64,000 bases of DNA from Ecdyonurus torrentis (taxonomy: Eukaryota; Arthropoda; Insecta; Ephemeroptera; Heptageniidae): positions 1,084,909-1,148,908 of the forward strand of contig OX439132.1 of the NCBI GenBank assembly GCA_949318235.1, written 5' to 3'. Position 1 is the stretch's first letter. Every line of letters starts with the position of its first letter. The position numbers were made by a program, and so were the translations under genes. The notes below the pieces were generated by a model. The model saw only the letters and a list, made by a program, of their open reading frames with translations. It was not told where the DNA came from and searched no databases. Below, piece by piece: positions 39,000 through 51,382 of this stretch.

Positions 39000-39086
39000 T
39001 TACCATGGTTACCATGGTTACCATGGTTACCATGGTAAATACCATGGTATTTACCATGGTAAATACCATGGTAAATACCATGGTTA
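39000..39086. repeat. Array of CCATGG-centred palindromes
   Basis: Eight ACCATGG sites spaced 10-12 bases apart, alternating TTACCATGG and AATACCATGG. The tract is largely self-complementary. Confidence 0.9.
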
Positions 39087-40016
39087 TTTGCGTTATTTTT
39101 GCACTTTTATTCACATGTTAACTGCTGGGTTTCTATCATTTTTCCCAGTTGTATAAACAGCTCTTTTTAGCCCATATAAAAATGATAATAATTTATTATT
39201 CTTGAGTATTATTTGTAAATTTTATTTTTTATTTGTTTCCAAAAAAAAAAAAAAAAAAAAATCTATACTGCATGGTCAATGTTATTTACAGCTCAAAAAA
39301 GGATGGCATTGAAGCTCAAAAATTAATAATGCAGCCACCCTTTATCACAAAATGTATTATAAAATTACATTTAATGTAAGGTTAATGTAATTATTTAAAA
39401 AAAATCTTAATATGAAATTTTTAATACAGTTAAAGTCTCTTTCTCTCTCTCTCTCTCTTTCCGAGACAAAAATATAATGCCAATCCTCAAATCGTAAAGG
39501 CCGCGACGCTGCAAGATTGAAAAGATTTTTATTACATTATTGTATTGTAATTTATTACACTTAAAATGTATCTTTGCATTGCATATGTAAATTATTTCAT
39601 TATATTGTCGCTTGATTTTAAGTTTATGTACTCTGACTTCTGAAACATGTTTTTATTTTATTTCCATGTATTTATGTTTTATAATTGGCACGACCAACGT
39701 TGCATTGTTGTGTTTACATTAGAGTATAATTGACGTAATAAAATAAAAATATTAATTTTTTTAATGATGAGATTTAATTTTATTAAAGTTATTTTGTCTG
39801 AAAAAACGTTAAAATAAGTAGTAAGTAGTAACTCTCTCATTACAATTTTATCGCATAAAAAGGTATGATTTTTTTGAGTGCAATTCGTTTTATTCATGAT
39901 AATGACTATCACTTCTAATTGTATCAATTGTTACAATAATCGAAACTGATATGCATTTTTGTATATATTATGATTGTAGAATGAAAAAATAATAATAAAC
40001 GTACATATTTGAATTA

Positions 40017-40482
40017 AATGGAGCTTATCGGTTTAGCGCACGGGGCGACGCGAGGAAAGCTAAGGGTCCCTTAATTTAAAATTCAAAATTCAATTTTTTT
40101 TTCTCTCATTCCTTTAATGGTATACAATATACATGGTATTCGTTAGGTTAATTTACAGACACAAAAAGTCAAAACACTTACATACTATATGCACATTTGG
40201 TGCTACTTTTACATTCATATTTATATTATTATTAAAATCAATAAAAACATAGCTGTGGCTCACTCTAGGGCCCTCACTTTGTCAACTTTTTTTTTATTAT
40301 TATTATTTTTTTTTACGCTTATAGGGAGAAACACGTTTTTTTTTTGTTTTTTTGCGATTTTTGAGAAAATAACTTCACCGATTTTGGAGAAATTAAAATG
40401 AGAAATACTAGAGATACTTTTACATGTTTTATATATCATAGTAAATTTTTAAGACTTTTTTAAACCAGTAACATCCAATGAA
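40017..40482. mobile_element. Family N element, longer copy
   Basis: Starts AATGGAGCTTATCGGTTTAG and ends AAACCAGTAACATCCAATG. It contains GAGAAATACTAGAGATACTT, the same core as the 124-bp array. The middle is extended by AT-rich DNA. Confidence 0.65.
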
Positions 40483-41256
40483 TAAGGCAAAGTAGTTTCT
40501 CAATAATAATAATAAGAAAAAAAAACTCATGATGATAATAATAATAATAGAGTATAGGAGATATAGAGATAAAGGATCATAGCCGTTTCATATACCCACT
40601 GCCTTTTCACTATTACGATTAAAAAAAAAAGGCCAGTCTTATTTAAATATAATATTATGTAAAAGTGCACTCACTTCAAAATATCCAGCATCGGTTTACT
40701 TGTTTTCTTAAATAAAAAAATAAAAAAAAAAAAAAAGCTTACAATACAAAAATAATAATTTAAAATACGTATAAATAAATTTATAAATTTAATGTTTCAT
40801 ATAATTTATGTCCTATTCAAAAAAAAAATTTGTTTAAGTTGTTCAGTACTCATATTTTTTGTCAGTGTATGATGTTAAAATAAACTGCTATAACGATTGC
40901 TGGGTGTTTTTCAATTATTATTACAATAATTATATCTAGTAATTTACGTAATTTACATGAAAATTTTTTAAGCAAGATAGTTATAAAATAAAAAAATAAA
41001 AACATCAGTTTTTATATTTTCAAGGTAAAAGGAGGCATTATTTAGAATTTTATTATTTTACAAAATTATGAAGGATTAAATTATATATTTAAGATGTTAT
41101 TAGATAACAATTAAATAATAACAAAGATTTTTAAATATATTCATGTACATAATTTTATTATAAAAGGTTAATTAATATATTATTTATTGGAGCAATTTAA
41201 AGTTAATTTAAAATTTTTAAATGTTATTATAAGTATATTTATAGTTTATATATATA

Positions 41257-41264
<8 letters not shown>

Positions 41265-41321
<57 letters not shown>
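41265..41321. repeat. (AT)n microsatellite
   Basis: About 28 AT units. Confidence 0.95.
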
Positions 41322-41325
<4 letters not shown>

Positions 41326-41361
41326 AATATGTTAGATATATACAAAGTTATTTAAAATACT

Positions 41362-41515
41362 AAAGAGGTAACTATTTACCGCTGAAGAAATAACGTTTAT
41401 ACTAACAGTGTAACAAGTTACTGTTTAAACTTTTGTCAACCAAGTTATTGGTTTGTACTGAAGAGTTACATCTATGTAACTGAACAATTTTCTTAAATTT
41501 ATGTTTTCCGTGCAT
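41362..41515. mobile_element. Family V element, partial copy
   Basis: Shares the order ACTATTTACCGCTGAAGAAA, TTTAAACTTTT, AGTTATTGGTTTGTACT and TTAAATTTATGTTTTC with 37050-37290. Confidence 0.5.
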
Positions 41516-41624
41516 TTATAAGCAACATAATATATGGTCATTGGCTGGGAAAATTGGATATTCTTATTTAATTAATTGCCTCGTTAAGCTTGGGATAAGA
41601 ACGCTATATTATACATGGACAACA

Positions 41625-41726
<102 letters not shown>

Positions 41727-42254
41727 GAGCTGTAAATTTAAATCGGTTAAAGCACACGCCCGGGCCAGAATCTTCGGTTGCTCGTTGTTTTAAAAATGTT
41801 GAAGCAGTGTTTCGAGCTTTAAACTCAAAAATGAGCTATTTCGAGTAAACCCGTGAATGACTTGTAAAAAAAAAATAAAATAAAAAAAATAATAAATAAA
41901 AAAATAATAATAATAAAAGAGCTTTTGAAAATAAATAGAGTTAAAAAAACAATTTTTGAAGACAGTATAATATTTTTTTAATATGAGGTTTTTAATATTC
42001 TATCATGCAAAATAAGCCGCGTTTACAAAATTTAAAAAATTATTTTATTGATGACCTTTATCCTTCAAAAACAATTTTGTATCGAGAAAAACGAGCTTTT
42101 TTCTTCATATGCTCGAAAGCTCGTTTTCGAACTTCTACTCAAATATCGAGCTATCCGAACTTTGGCTCGTTTATCGAATTTATGCTCGATTTCAAGCTAA
42201 ACCCGGGTTTTAAGTCAAACCGGGCTAACAAAATTTCGAGTTTTTTACAGCTCT
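41727..42254. mobile_element. Inverted-repeat element inserted next to (TA)n
   Basis: Ends GAGCTGTAAATTT and TTTTTTACAGCTC, with CCCGGG near both ends and CTCG motifs repeated inside. No coding similarity. Confidence 0.55.
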
Positions 42255-42671
42255 ATAGTATACAACATACAATATACTGTAAGTTAATACGTAATATCAT
42301 AGTATAGTATATTATACGTATGCTATAGCTCAAAGTCAAGAGTTTTCAATATACATAAGTTCAAGTTTTCAATCTCAAAGTTGACTCCAAATATGGAGAG
42401 TTTGGTTTTACTGAAATTTTAATTACTTATAACATACTGTTCACATTTTTTAGATCATTGAAATATTTTTAAGTAAATTAAATTTATTGTATTAATGTTA
42501 TTGTATTAATGTTATTGTATTAATGTTATTCAATGAACTTTATGATTTTAATTAAAATATTTATCTTAATACAATAATTTTTTTTTAACTATTGTATATA
42601 CAAATAAATATTCATTTCCATAATTTAATATTAAAGGCGTAGAACAACTCTTGAACAAAAAACTTGTCATC

Positions 42672-42907
42672 TTAATATACCTAAATATCAACATTGATTT
42701 GGCCGGCGAGTCATTGATTTCTAATTGATTTTCCATTCACTAAATAATGGCAGATGCGGTTTCATGACGTCACAGCTTGCCTGTTTCTGCACACGTGGAC
42801 TAGTGAGCTGTGACGTCATAAACCCGCATCTGTCATTTTATGAATGGAAAATCAATTAGAAATCAATGACTCCGGCTAAATCAATTTGTTGATATTTAGG
42901 TATTTAA
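42672..42907. mobile_element. Element Y, fold-back
   Basis: ATACCTAAATATCAAC and its complement bound arms of about 100 bases around a short loop. The two copies of TGACGTCA lie inside. Flanked by TTAA at 42672-42675 and 42904-42907. Confidence 0.78.
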
Positions 42908-43191
42908 AGCCATATACCACATAAAACAACCTGTGCTTTTTAATGAATAAACACGAAATGGGATCTTCAAAACTGTTGACAATTTTTACCAGAATGTTAA
43001 TGTAGCCCCACGAGAGAGCGTGAAAATACTGTAAAGTATGCAAATGTTGTGTGGGTTGCATAAATCGGCGTTTCTGATCACTGCTACGGAGCTACAGTTG
43101 GGTTTTGAGACAAACTAAAGTTATTTATGTAAGTCCCATCAAGTGTTTTGTGATATAAATGCTTTTTTTTTTCTCTGGTCTATTCCTTTAA
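42904..43191 (+). mobile_element. Element W, copy 1
   Basis: The body is 42908-43187 between TTAA sites. It begins AGCCATATACC and ends GGTCTATTCCT. Copy 2, at 62661-62996, shares most of the sequence (TAAACACGAAATGGGATCTT, TGATCACTGCTACGGAGCTA). Confidence 0.82.
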
Positions 43192-43823
43192 GGTTTTATT
43201 TTTGTTCAACGTGTTCTACGCCTTTAAGTTATTTATAAATAACTTGTCTGCCTAAACTGATTAATTAATAAGTTGTTAATTAATTGTATTTTCGGCTACA
43301 GGAAGAGCGATACATAACACAAACTAAGCTGTGAGAGTATTATAAAATTTACATTAAATTCAGATATATAGAGGATAAGGAAACTCGCGACCGTTAAGAA
43401 AAAAAAAATAGAATGTTACAAATATTTCAAGGTGAAAATTGCTATTAGTTAGGTTTGTAACTTATACAAAATAAGATTATGTAATTATCAGATGTTATTA
43501 TTTAATAATTGATTAGAAATATATAACTATATTTTGCACTGCCATACGCCCTTTTTTATTTTTTATTTTTTCTTCTACTTTTTTTTTCTTCTTTTTTTTA
43601 AATATACATATTATAATTATAGAAAATTTGTTTTTATTATTTAAAAATTTTATCATTATATTTTACAGAACGTATATATGCACAAATTTAAACATTATAA
43701 TTTTGCTATTTAATTACAATTAAATTAACACTATTAAATTAAATTAAATTAAATTAAATTAGTACTATTACTATTACACAACTATTAATAATAATAATAC
43801 ACAACTGATTTATTAAGTTATAT

Positions 43824-43900
43824 TTGACAAGACCAATGCTTGTTGTAACTTTGATTGTTACTATGAACTGCCTGGGTCAATAAACATTATTATTATTATT
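43824..43900 (+). repeat. Retroelement 3'-end-like fragment with (ATT)n tail
   Basis: TTGACAAGACCAATGC, then TGTTACTATGAACTGCCTGG, then CAATAAAC and (ATT)n. The repeated tail architecture suggests the 3' end of a non-LTR element or SINE. Related fragments are at 11230 and 57058. Confidence 0.55.
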
Positions 43901-44044
43901 GCATAATATAATAACTATAGACTGAAATGCAACACTAGAATTGCAAGTTATTTTTTTCATTTCAGTACAATGTTTTGTATGTTATGTTATGATTGTAGTT
44001 AGATAGAAATGAATAAACACTTTGAATTATAATTTTAATTAGCT

Positions 44045-44215
44045 ATGCTGCACGAAAAATATAAATTACGTAATTTATGCTGCATTTATGTCATTATAGC
44101 ATAAATTATGCTAAATTAGAACAACATAATTGATTATGCTATGTAACATAGTTATTATGCAGTATAGAATAAATTGTGCTAAACTGGAGCTAGCATAATT
44201 ATTATGTAGTTGTCT
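44045..44215 (-). mobile_element. Family F element
   Basis: ATTACGTAATTTATGCTGC at the left and AGCTAGCATAATTATTATG at the right, with internal GCATAA motifs. Confidence 0.7.
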
Positions 44216-45052
44216 GTGTGTACAGCAAAACTACTAGTTGATGAGAATGATGACTGATGAGTTAATAAATGTTAAGAAAATATTGAGATAAAATTTTAAT
44301 AATTTTACAAATAAGCTCATTTCAGAACAATTAATTCAAATACAGCATAATATTTACTATATTTCATTGCATATACTCTATATAAATATATAATGTTCTA
44401 TATATAATTTACCATCATTTTATACTACAATGACATAAATTACGAAATTATTTTTTCGGTGTACATATGTAAAATATATAGTAAATTTTTAATAATGACA
44501 AAATTTATTTTTAACAGTTTTGATAAAAGAACGATAAACTTATAGCTATTGAATGTATGTTATGTGCATGATTTGTAATATAAAGAGAGAGATGAATGAA
44601 GTTATTTAAAAATTTCAACAATATTTAAGAAAAAGCTGCATTGCAAATAAAAATAGAAAAAATAATCGAAAAAATAAAACAATTGAAGATAAAAAATATG
44701 ATAATCGGACCAGATATCATCCTTAAATTTACGCGTTTTTTGTTTTTTAATATTTTTGAGCATTCTAGAGTATATGGGTTCGGGCCGTTGGGGGTCCGGA
44801 AAATTAAGAAAATGTTTTTGATAAAAGATTCATACTTTTGCTTTTCTGAGAGCTGCACAAAAACATGGTTAAAATTTACGAAGGTGAAATAATTTTTAAA
44901 AAATTCGGGGACTGAAGAGGCTGTTTTACATGATACTAAAATTCAAATTTCTTTATTCATTTCTTTGATCGTACACACACAATACATAAAAATATGCATC
45001 AGTCAAGCAGGGTATTGCTTTAAAAAAAAACACAAGCAAACAGAAATGATAG

Positions 45053-45476
45053 TCAATAAACAATACATAAGTTTCTTTTAAACATAATTTGATCTGGGTG
45101 CTTTCTTAATATGGATGGCAGATTATTATAAATGTTTAGAGAACCACAGAAGGGACCCTTATTGTACATTTCCGTTCTTTTGTATATACTTTGAATTTTT
45201 GCCTTGTCATTCCTCGTATTATGACTATGTTGAATTTCATGACTTTTAAAATATTTAAAATTATTTTTGACTTTTAAAGCACTTTCCATTATATACACAT
45301 GGTAGGGTATAAGAATATTTAGTATTTTGAAAATTTCTCTATATTCTGCTCTATATTTTGCGCCACTAATAATCCTAATTACCTTTTTTTTGCAGTTTAA
45401 ACACTCTAATGGCATCAATAGAATTCCCCCTACAGGTTACCCCATATTTTAAAATCAATTGAACTCCATCAAGAAA
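45053..45476 (-). pseudogene. LINE reverse-transcriptase C-terminal remnant
   Basis: The minus strand encodes a segment typical of the region after the RT catalytic core in non-LTR retrotransposons. VIRIISGAKYRAEYREIF is followed by FKILNILIPYHVYIM, HNTRNDKAK and GSLNIYNNLPSILRK, the familiar thumb and tail pattern (HNTR, then W/YNxLP). Homologous sequence upstream (RGNSIDAIRVFKLQ) is in a different frame, shifted in an A8 run near 45385-45395. An in-frame stop precedes that part. No catalytic YxDD block, endonuclease or ORF1 is present, so this is a 5'-truncated dead copy. Confidence 0.75.
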
Positions 45477-45504
45477 CTATTATGTTGTGCGAGGTGAATT
45501 AGCT

Positions 45505-45625
45505 ATGCTGTACAGTATTAAAGCAGTATATAGACGTCCAAACAACAAACTATTATGCTGTACAGTAGAATAACTATGGTGTACAGCATAGTAAAGTAGT
45601 TATAGACGTCCAAACAACAAAATGT
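45505..45625. repeat. Short direct duplication
   Basis: GACGTCCAAACAACAAA occurs twice about 74 bases apart, with TATGCTGTACAGTA motifs between. Confidence 0.7.
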
Positions 45626-45942
45626 TGAACACCATGATTTTGTGAAGTTTTATGTTTCCTGTATTCAATGCTGATGATATTCCGCTACAAAATTGCAAGG
45701 TGCAAGAAAGCATCAATCACCTTGTGTTTGTGTGTAGCATGCACCATCACGCACACACACACACACACACATGCATACGTATACCAGGATCTGATGATCC
45801 TATGTTAACTCTTCTCTGCAAAGTATAGAGCGGGGGGTGATCACTCCCACCTCACTTCTCAGCCCACCACACCACACCCTACCACATGGTCCATTGCAAG
45901 CAGGCAGGCAGCTAGCCGCGCGGCTCTTGCCACCACTTACTA

Positions 45943-45980
45943 TATAAACCTCAACTCTTCTCCTGTTTATCACATTCAGT
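45943..45980 (+). promoter_or_regulatory. CP1 core promoter
   Basis: TATAAA at 45943-45948 and a TTCAGT initiator-like motif at 45975-45980, about 33 bases apart. The start codon follows 22 bases later. Confidence 0.75.
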
Positions 45981-46001
45981 CTCCAACAAAGACACAGCAA
46001 C

Positions 46002-47517
46002 ATGTTCAAGCTCGCAGTAAGTATTGTTACATATACAATACCACGCAATTTGCAATCTTAGCAAACAAAACTGTAGTCGAGGATTCAACTTTTTTTTTCT
46101 CTCTTTTTTTTTTTTTTTTCTCTCTTTTTTTTTTTTTTTTTTCTCTATCTTTTTATTTCGTTTTTTTTTTCTTTCTTTCTTTTTATTTTCTTTTTATTTT
46201 ATTATTATTTTTTTTTGATAAAAATATTAAGTTATAAATTTGTAAAAATTGAAATACCTCATTTCATGGTCAACTTTTTTTTATTTTATTTTATTTTATT
46301 TATTTTTAATATCTTACTTTTAAACTATTTTTGCGATTTTTGCGATAAAAATATTAAGTTATAAATTTGTAAAAATTGAAATACCTCATTTCATGGTCAA
46401 CTTTTTTTTATTTTATTTTATTTTATTTATTTTTAATATCTTACTTTTAAACTATTTTTGCGATTGTAAAAACTTGAGTTCCAAAAGTTTAGTAATTACA
46501 CTTATTCTTCATGAAATACAATTCTATGTTTCGGTGTACTAAATGTGTTACCCTGTTTGTTTCCAGGTTGTACTTCCCATGATCCTGGCCGCAGCCTCCG
46601 CTAGCGTGCTTGCCCCAGTTGCCGGACCCTTGGCTTATTCCACACAGGGTATCAACTACGGATACGCCGCACCCCAGGCCTATGGCTACAACTACGGCTA
46701 TGCTGCTGGACTTCCTCTTAACTACGCCGCCCCAGCCCTCAAGACCGTAGCTTACAACACTGCTCCCATCGCCTATGCTCAACAAGCTGTTCATGTTAAG
46801 ACCATTGCTGCTGCCCCCATCGCCTATGCTCAGCCCGCTCTCCGCACCGTAGCTGTTGCACCCGCTCCAGTCGCCGTCCCCGTCACCAAGACCGTGCACT
46901 ACGCTAACACCCCCGTCGTCACCGGCTACACCTCTCAGATCCTCAAGCCCGCTTTCCCCGCCACTGGACTCGCTACTCCAGCTGAGATTGTTTCCAAGCA
47001 GGCAGTTCTTGCTCCCGCTCGCTCCGTCCAGACCATCATTCCTCAGGTCACCCAGGTCCAACCTGAGGTTCGTATCCAGAAGGTTGCTGTCGATGTTCCC
47101 GTACAACGTCCCGTCCCAGTCGAGACCGTTGTCAGAACCATCGCTGCCCCAGCTCCAGTCGCTTATGCTGCTCAAGCTGTCGCTGTTAAGACCATCGCTG
47201 CTCCCGCTATCAGCTACGCCGCTGCCCCAGCCCTGAGCTACGCCGCTGCCCCAGCCCTGAACTACGCCGCTGCCCCAGCCCTGAACTACGCCAGTGCCCC
47301 AGCTCTGAGCTACGCTGCTGGCCCAGCTTACAACTACGCTGCTGCCCCCGCTCTCAGCTACGCCGCTGCCGCCCCCGCTGTGGCTTACAAGAGCTACGCC
47401 GCCACCCCTGCTCTTAGCTACGCCGCTGCCCCAGCTCTTGCTTACGGACACGGACACGGATACGCTTACGGACAGGGATACTCCTATGGAGCTCCCCTTG
47501 TCAAGTCCATCTATTAA
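46002..47517 (+). CDS. CP1, AAPA-repeat cuticle-type secreted protein
   Basis: Exons are 46002-46016 (five codons, MFKLA) and 46567-47517, with GT-AG and phase 0, giving 321 residues. The first 17 or so residues form a signal peptide (MFKLAVVLPMILAAASAS). The mature chain has three parts: an N-terminal Ala/Tyr/Pro-rich block, a conserved central block (TKTVHYANTPVVTGYTSQIL and RIQKVAVDVPVQRPVPVETV), and a C-terminal array of LSYAAAPA-like repeats ending in GYSYGAPLVKSIY. AAPA-type repeats are common in arthropod exoskeletal proteins. No Rebers-Riddiford chitin-binding motif is visible. A tiny first exon splitting the signal peptide is typical of cuticle genes. CP1 is more diverged than CP2-CP4, and its repeat array differs, with NYAAAPA and HGHGYAYGQG segments. 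Extracellular structural role is inferred from family. Confidence 0.9.
46217..46464. repeat. Tandem duplication in CP1 intron (about 126 bp, two copies)
   Basis: GATAAAAATATTAAGTTATA recurs 126 bases apart, and each copy includes ATTTCATGGTCAACTTTTTT. The two copies look almost identical, so the duplication is recent. Confidence 0.92.
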
Positions 47518-47633
47518 ACACAATCAAATCAGCTCAAATATTCCTCACTATAAATCCCAAAGGGCATTATATCTCAATGTATGACTGCATTTCTTAGTTG
47601 TAATGATATTTTATATATATTATGATATTTTAT

Positions 47634-47639
47634 AATAAA
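47634..47639 (+). promoter_or_regulatory. CP1 polyadenylation signal
   Basis: AATAAA about 117 bases after the stop, followed by ACGATTGAATGTGAA. The same TGATTGAATGTGAAG context follows the signal in CP2-CP4. Confidence 0.75.
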
Positions 47640-48217
47640 ATACGATTGAATGTGAATACCTAAATATTACTCTTTTACTTTGCATAACTCAAACATACCC
47701 ATATCAAATCAAATTATTTAATAAAATATAGTATGAAAAAAAATATTAATTTTGAATTATTTATTATAACAGAAAAAAGAATAGCTTATATCAAATAAAA
47801 TGGTATAAATCAATTTTCTTAAAATTATTATCTAAAATTAACATCAAAACTAGTAGATAGCTTTATTATACAATTATGAAATTATTATCTAACTTCTGAC
47901 AAGAGCAACGCTTTGTTGTATTACATTGTTACAAGGAATTTGCAATCAAAATATTATTGATTTTAATTCAATTTCATTGAATTGAATAAACTAATAATTA
48001 GTATAAATATTAAAATTTATTAGCAATATAACGTTTATTATTATTGCTAAGAAAATATTTTAAAAGAATATTAAATTTTCAGCCAGTATAAGAATCTCTA
48101 CACTCACCGTCTGAACTATTTTTAATCAAGTTTTAAAGAAGCCAAAAATGTCCTCTCTGTTATTTTTAATAAAAGTTGTGTCAATTTTCAAATTCGTTGT
48201 TCAATTGTTGCCTTTTG

Positions 48218-48231
48218 GTTGCCATGGAAAC
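48218..48231 (+). promoter_or_regulatory. RFX X-box-like motif
   Basis: GTTGCCATGGAAAC is one base from the RFX X-box half-site consensus pair. It overlaps an ATG opening a 19-codon acidic ORF (METEDEVATK). A chance match is possible. Confidence 0.25.
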
Positions 48232-48887
48232 AGAAGACGAGGTAGCAACAAAAATTGAAGAAGAAGAAAAAAAAGAAGCTTTTTATTAGTTTTATTTTTT
48301 ATTAGTTATCGAATCATATAGACATAATAATATATACAATCTATGTATTGAACTGGTGACATTTTGAAATTTCATTTATAAATAATTCAAGTGGTCAGAT
48401 AGTCTCAAAAATTGCTGCGCTGTGGATAAACAAAATAAAAAAATAAAAAAACTTTTTGGACATGGTGTTAGCAGAATTATTTTTATATAGAAAATAGCCG
48501 TCATTATATTTAAAAAAATAAGATAAAATCAAAGCAGAAAAAAAAATTATTATGAACTTTGACTGATTTGAGTAATAATATAATAAAAACAATTACTCTT
48601 TCTTTCTTTGTTTCTTTCTTTCCATCTTTTTTTGCACATCAAAATAATTATTACCAATTTAAAGAAATGTTATTCAAAAATTTACAGTGCAAATTGCAAA
48701 ATTACAGCAAAAAAAAAATGAATATATGTAAATGCATCATTAGAATTTTAATAAAACTTTTCTGTAGAAAAATGTCATATAAAAAAGGTTAAAAAATATT
48801 TTACGATCTAAATATTAATAATTTGGTTAGAAAATATATTATCACAACACAGCCTTGACTGCCTATATAGTAACAAATTGATAAAAC

Positions 48888-48892
<5 letters not shown>

Positions 48893-48927
<35 letters not shown>
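48893..48927. repeat. (TA)n microsatellite
   Basis: About 17 units. Confidence 0.95.
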
Positions 48928-48930
<3 letters not shown>

Positions 48931-50128
48931 GAAATTTCTTTGAAAAAAATTGGTTGTGCATGCAAAAGTATAAACAAGAAGGCAAGAAATTGAACGTGTA
49001 GTATCAAAATTTTAGACCTTAAATTAATAAAATAAAATCATGTTTTTCTCATTTCGAAGAGGATATATAAGGTATTATTGTCCTCTCTTATACTTCAGTC
49101 AGAATTTAACATCAATCAATTTTACAATTCGAATTCAGTTTTTTTAATTATTATGCATTTTATACAAATCCTCTAATCGTGCTGTAAACCGGATCCAAAT
49201 AAAATTGAAAAGCGAACTAATTTATGCAGGTGCCGTCACGCAAAGATGACATGCAGTTTTAGATTTATTTTTTTATTTATTTATGTTTTTTTTTTTTTTT
49301 GTTGCCACATTCTGATCTTGAGCTACACTTTTATCAAAGTTCCACCAGGAACCAGGACATTGCCTTATTAACGTGTACAAAAAATAACTGCATACAAGGA
49401 AAAAGCAGGGTCTATAACAAGTAAGTATACAGCTCTTCATTCAGCCTAGAGGAACCGTGGAAACTCTATATAGGCACGCTAGACCGTGCAATCACGTAGC
49501 AATCACGAATGCTGTGCGTCGTCATAGAATGTACAGTATGTATATACTTTAATACGCATTGCGTGCAACGTGTTGTGCTCTCTCTCTCTCTCTTTACGTA
49601 CGCACCCAGAAGTGTCTCGAACCTATGCTCGGTAGGAAATAAAGACGAGTCAGCTACCTTCATCACTCGGCCATATACTAACCAGCCCAGTCTCATTACA
49701 ATCAATGAAAATGAGGAACAACATTTACAGCATGCAACTATTGTGAAAAAGCATATTATACCAATGTGACAATCTTAATAATAATTAAAAGTAATTATAA
49801 TACAAGGGCAAAAATAAATACGTAATTAATTTTGCTCAATCGTTTTTAACAATATTTATTCTTTACGATTTTTTTTTTATTATTATTATTTCATGTGAAG
49901 TGCATCAATAAATAAATTTATGTATTTGTATACTATACTCTTCTAAATTAGCAGCATTTATACCACAAATATAGCATAAATTACGTCATTTCTTCTTCCT
50001 AGTTAATTTCTATAACGCCATAAGAAGAGGTCATATAACATACCATAGGATAGGATAGGGAGAAATGCGATTTTAAACCCCAAGTTTTTAGATTAAAGTT
50101 TATGAATATTTGAGAATATATGCAAAAG

Positions 50129-50692
<564 letters not shown>

Positions 50693-50849
50693 TCATACTT
50701 AATATTTTATTCTACATGAAGAATTTTGAAACATAATATATTTTAGGAAATAAAAGAATTTTTATTTTAATTTTAAATGTTATTTTTTAACCATGCATCA
50801 TCCCAATTAATCATTTTAATTAGCATTATTCATTATAATCTTTTCAGTT

Positions 50850-51065
50850 ATGGATAAATCAATAAATGTCTGTATTAAGAAAAAAGCGCATTGCGAAAAA
50901 ATACAAATTTTTGAAAGTGCGAGGATTAAGCCTGACAATATGTCTGGCCCACTCTTATACCTAACCCCAACAGAAAGTAGAAATGAAATTTTTGATTACA
51001 TTCAAAAATATAATAAGAGGAAAGAAAAAAAACATATAATTATTAAAAATATCCAAATTCACTAG
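50850..51065 (+). CDS. Unrecognised 71-codon ORF, possibly a terminal exon
   Basis: Starts MDKSINVCIKKKAHCEK and ends in a Lys-rich tail. It contains SGPLLYLTPTESRNEIFDY, which has a more protein-like composition than other intergenic ORFs. TTTTCAG just upstream could be a splice acceptor. I do not recognise a family, and no partner exon was identified. It lies between CP1 and CP2 and has no relationship to them. Confidence 0.25.
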   Translation: MDKSINVCIKKKAHCEKIQIFESARIKPDNMSGPLLYLTPTESRNEIFDYIQKYNKRKEKKHIIIKNIQIH

Positions 51066-51285
51066 AAAATGATGCAAAACCACAAGATTTTGAAATTTAT
51101 AAATAGAATTGTTTTATTTATTTTCAATGTATACATTTATTTTAATTATTACATATGAATGAAAAGAGAAGTGAAAACACAAAATAGAAGGGAAGGGAAG
51201 GTTACGCGAGACGTCAATGTTGCGGGAGTTTCTTTGTGTTCCTGTTATGTGACTGCCCCGAGACACACCCATGCTGCGTGCGGAG

Positions 51286-51319
51286 GAGGAGAGCGGGAGG
51301 AGACTGGAGGGGTATAAAA
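51286..51319 (+). promoter_or_regulatory. CP2 promoter: purine motif and TATA box
   Basis: GAGGAGAGCGGGAGGAG at 51286-51302 is followed after 10 bases by TATAAAA at 51313-51319. The 5' UTR that follows, up to the start codon, is shared with CP3 and CP4. Confidence 0.75.
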
Positions 51320-51382
51320 GTCGTGGACAAGTGTTTCGAACCCAGTCTTCTCAGCAGCAACCGCTTCACAGACATCACAATC

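Larger units (their letters stand above)
42631..43227. mobile_element. TTAA-flanked element X containing elements Y and W
   Basis: The body is 42635-43223, with ends AGGCGTAGAACAACTCTTG and CGTGTTCTACGCCT between TTAA tetranucleotides. The interior consists almost entirely of two other TTAA-flanked elements. Confidence 0.75.

Noticed and set aside
46489..47523. Long antisense ORFs (about 270-340 codons, Ser/Gly/Val-rich) opposite CP1, CP2 and CP3, and a shorter one opposite CP4
   Set aside because: They mirror the sense reading frame of GCC/GCT-Pro/Ala-rich repeats, which lack stop codons on the reverse strand. They have no promoter, signal or known fold, and the sense genes have splice and poly(A) support.
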